The notes under the pieces were generated by a model. It was not told the DNA's origin and did no database searches. It was given only the letters and a program-made list of their open reading frames with translations. Both the position numbers and the translations under genes were made by a program. Shown here piece after piece: positions 63,118 through 64,000 of a DNA stretch of 64,000 nt. How positions within the stretch are numbered: the stretch's first letter is position 1; each line of letters starts with the position of its first letter. The stretch is from contig NC_092047.1 in the NCBI RefSeq assembly GCF_003086295.3, forward strand, positions 115,007,323 through 115,071,322, written 5' to 3'. This DNA comes from Arachis hypogaea. Taxonomy: Eukaryota > Streptophyta > Magnoliopsida > Fabales > Fabaceae.

Positions 63118-64000
63118 CTTCTGTAACATTCTAACTTTTTAAATCAAGTCATTTTTTTAATAACTAATTAATTAATTAAAATGATAATGATTTAAGATTT
63201 GAATTTAAAATTTAAACATATGAAAGCACTAGTGGTAGTAAATCTCTAACCGACAGTAAATAACCTTTTAAAACATAGTCATAACTAATTCTACATTTAT
63301 TAGATTTGAATGATATTTTGTTATATGAAAAGATAAGAATACTAGCTCTATTCCTTAAGTTCAGTATAAAATCAAATTCAAATTAAATTAGGTAGATAAA
63401 TCGGTTACAAGTTCAGAGTAGAAAATCGCGATCTTATCAGCTAGCCTGATTTACTAATAGTATTTTAGAAATATCTCAAGCTGTAGTTATCCGATTTACT
63501 TCGTTTAAGATTTGTTTTAAATCTAATTCAATTATCTATAAATTTTTCTCTAATAGCTAATTCCAAATTACAAACGTAGAAAAAGTTATAGGGCTCACAA
63601 AGTGACGATCTAGATTGAAGATTTCACCTAAATGCCTCCTAACATAATCTGCACATACCTGAGAGCTATTTGATCATTCCTTTCTCATTCTATTCCCTTT
63701 TTCTATACAAAAAATTCTAGTATACACAAATTCTAGCCATGAAACAAGTCTCTCTTTACTAACAAACCGCATCTATTTGCATCGGAATACCTAGCAGAAC
63801 TTCACTCGAGGTAGGGGTTTTGTGATAATTTTTATATGTCATATCTTAAATGTTTTTGAATATATATGTTAGCATTGCACGTCATGATATAATGTTTCTT
63901 TTCTCCATACCCATTATGCATTATAATAACAATCTTATGTGCATTAAAGAACTGAGGGAATGATCCTTCGGTAAGGGAAGGTGACCCCCAAAGACAAGAT
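63118..64000. other. AT-rich DNA right of the gypsy element
   Basis: No gene or element recognised. The left half of the target site is the tandem duplication at 53127-53630; its continuation should be here, but I see no further match to copy 1. Confidence 0.5.

Overview
This is eukaryotic plant nuclear DNA. It has spliced genes with GT-AG introns, very AT-rich intergenic DNA, plant transposons of nearly every class, and two plant gene families. The gene sequences, the LTR families and several MITEs fit a dicot, most likely a legume of the Arachis (peanut) type. The genus is an inference and not proven by the sequence.

Only two ordinary, apparently intact host genes are supported, both on the + strand and both coding for F-box proteins. 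At 827-3466 a five-exon gene encodes a 401-residue tubby-like F-box protein. At 44922-47768 a three-exon gene encodes a 584-residue TIR1-type auxin receptor. It carries a near-complete miR393 target site in its last exon and an 11-residue upstream ORF in its leader. A frameshifted fragment resembling the C-terminus of a protein phosphatase 2C lies near 51.7-52.0 kb (- strand).

Most of the rest is mobile DNA or unannotatable AT-rich sequence. In order: a probable solo gypsy LTR (4673-5015); a tRNA-derived SINE with a 14-bp target duplication (8684-8868); a small non-autonomous LTR element with an abnormal inverted end (10826-12198); a hAT-type MITE (13232-13789); a 4.57-kb Mutator-like element (16290-20855) nested in an older MITE; a decayed Ty1/copia element (23448-27564) of the same family as the small LTR element; a 1.67-kb foldback element with 9-bp target duplications (29863-31530); a cluster of three minimal tRNA-like SINEs (36149-36455); several MITEs (34.5, 37.5, 39.9, 41.4, 50.5 kb); a LINE tail (about 49.0-49.35 kb); and a 9.48-kb Ty3/gypsy element of Tat type (53631-63112) that ends the window.

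Two elements deserve most attention. The Mutator-like element has a spliced transposase gene (broken by one stop codon and one 4-bp insertion). It also has a convergent second gene, apparently intact and spliced, for a 140-residue GRF zinc-finger protein with a C-terminal membrane segment; this recalls the two-gene layout of maize MuDR. The gypsy element has a single-frame gag-pol broken only by in-frame stops with no frameshift, a second RNase H domain, and an antisense intron-containing gene for a coiled-coil protein between pol and the 3' LTR.
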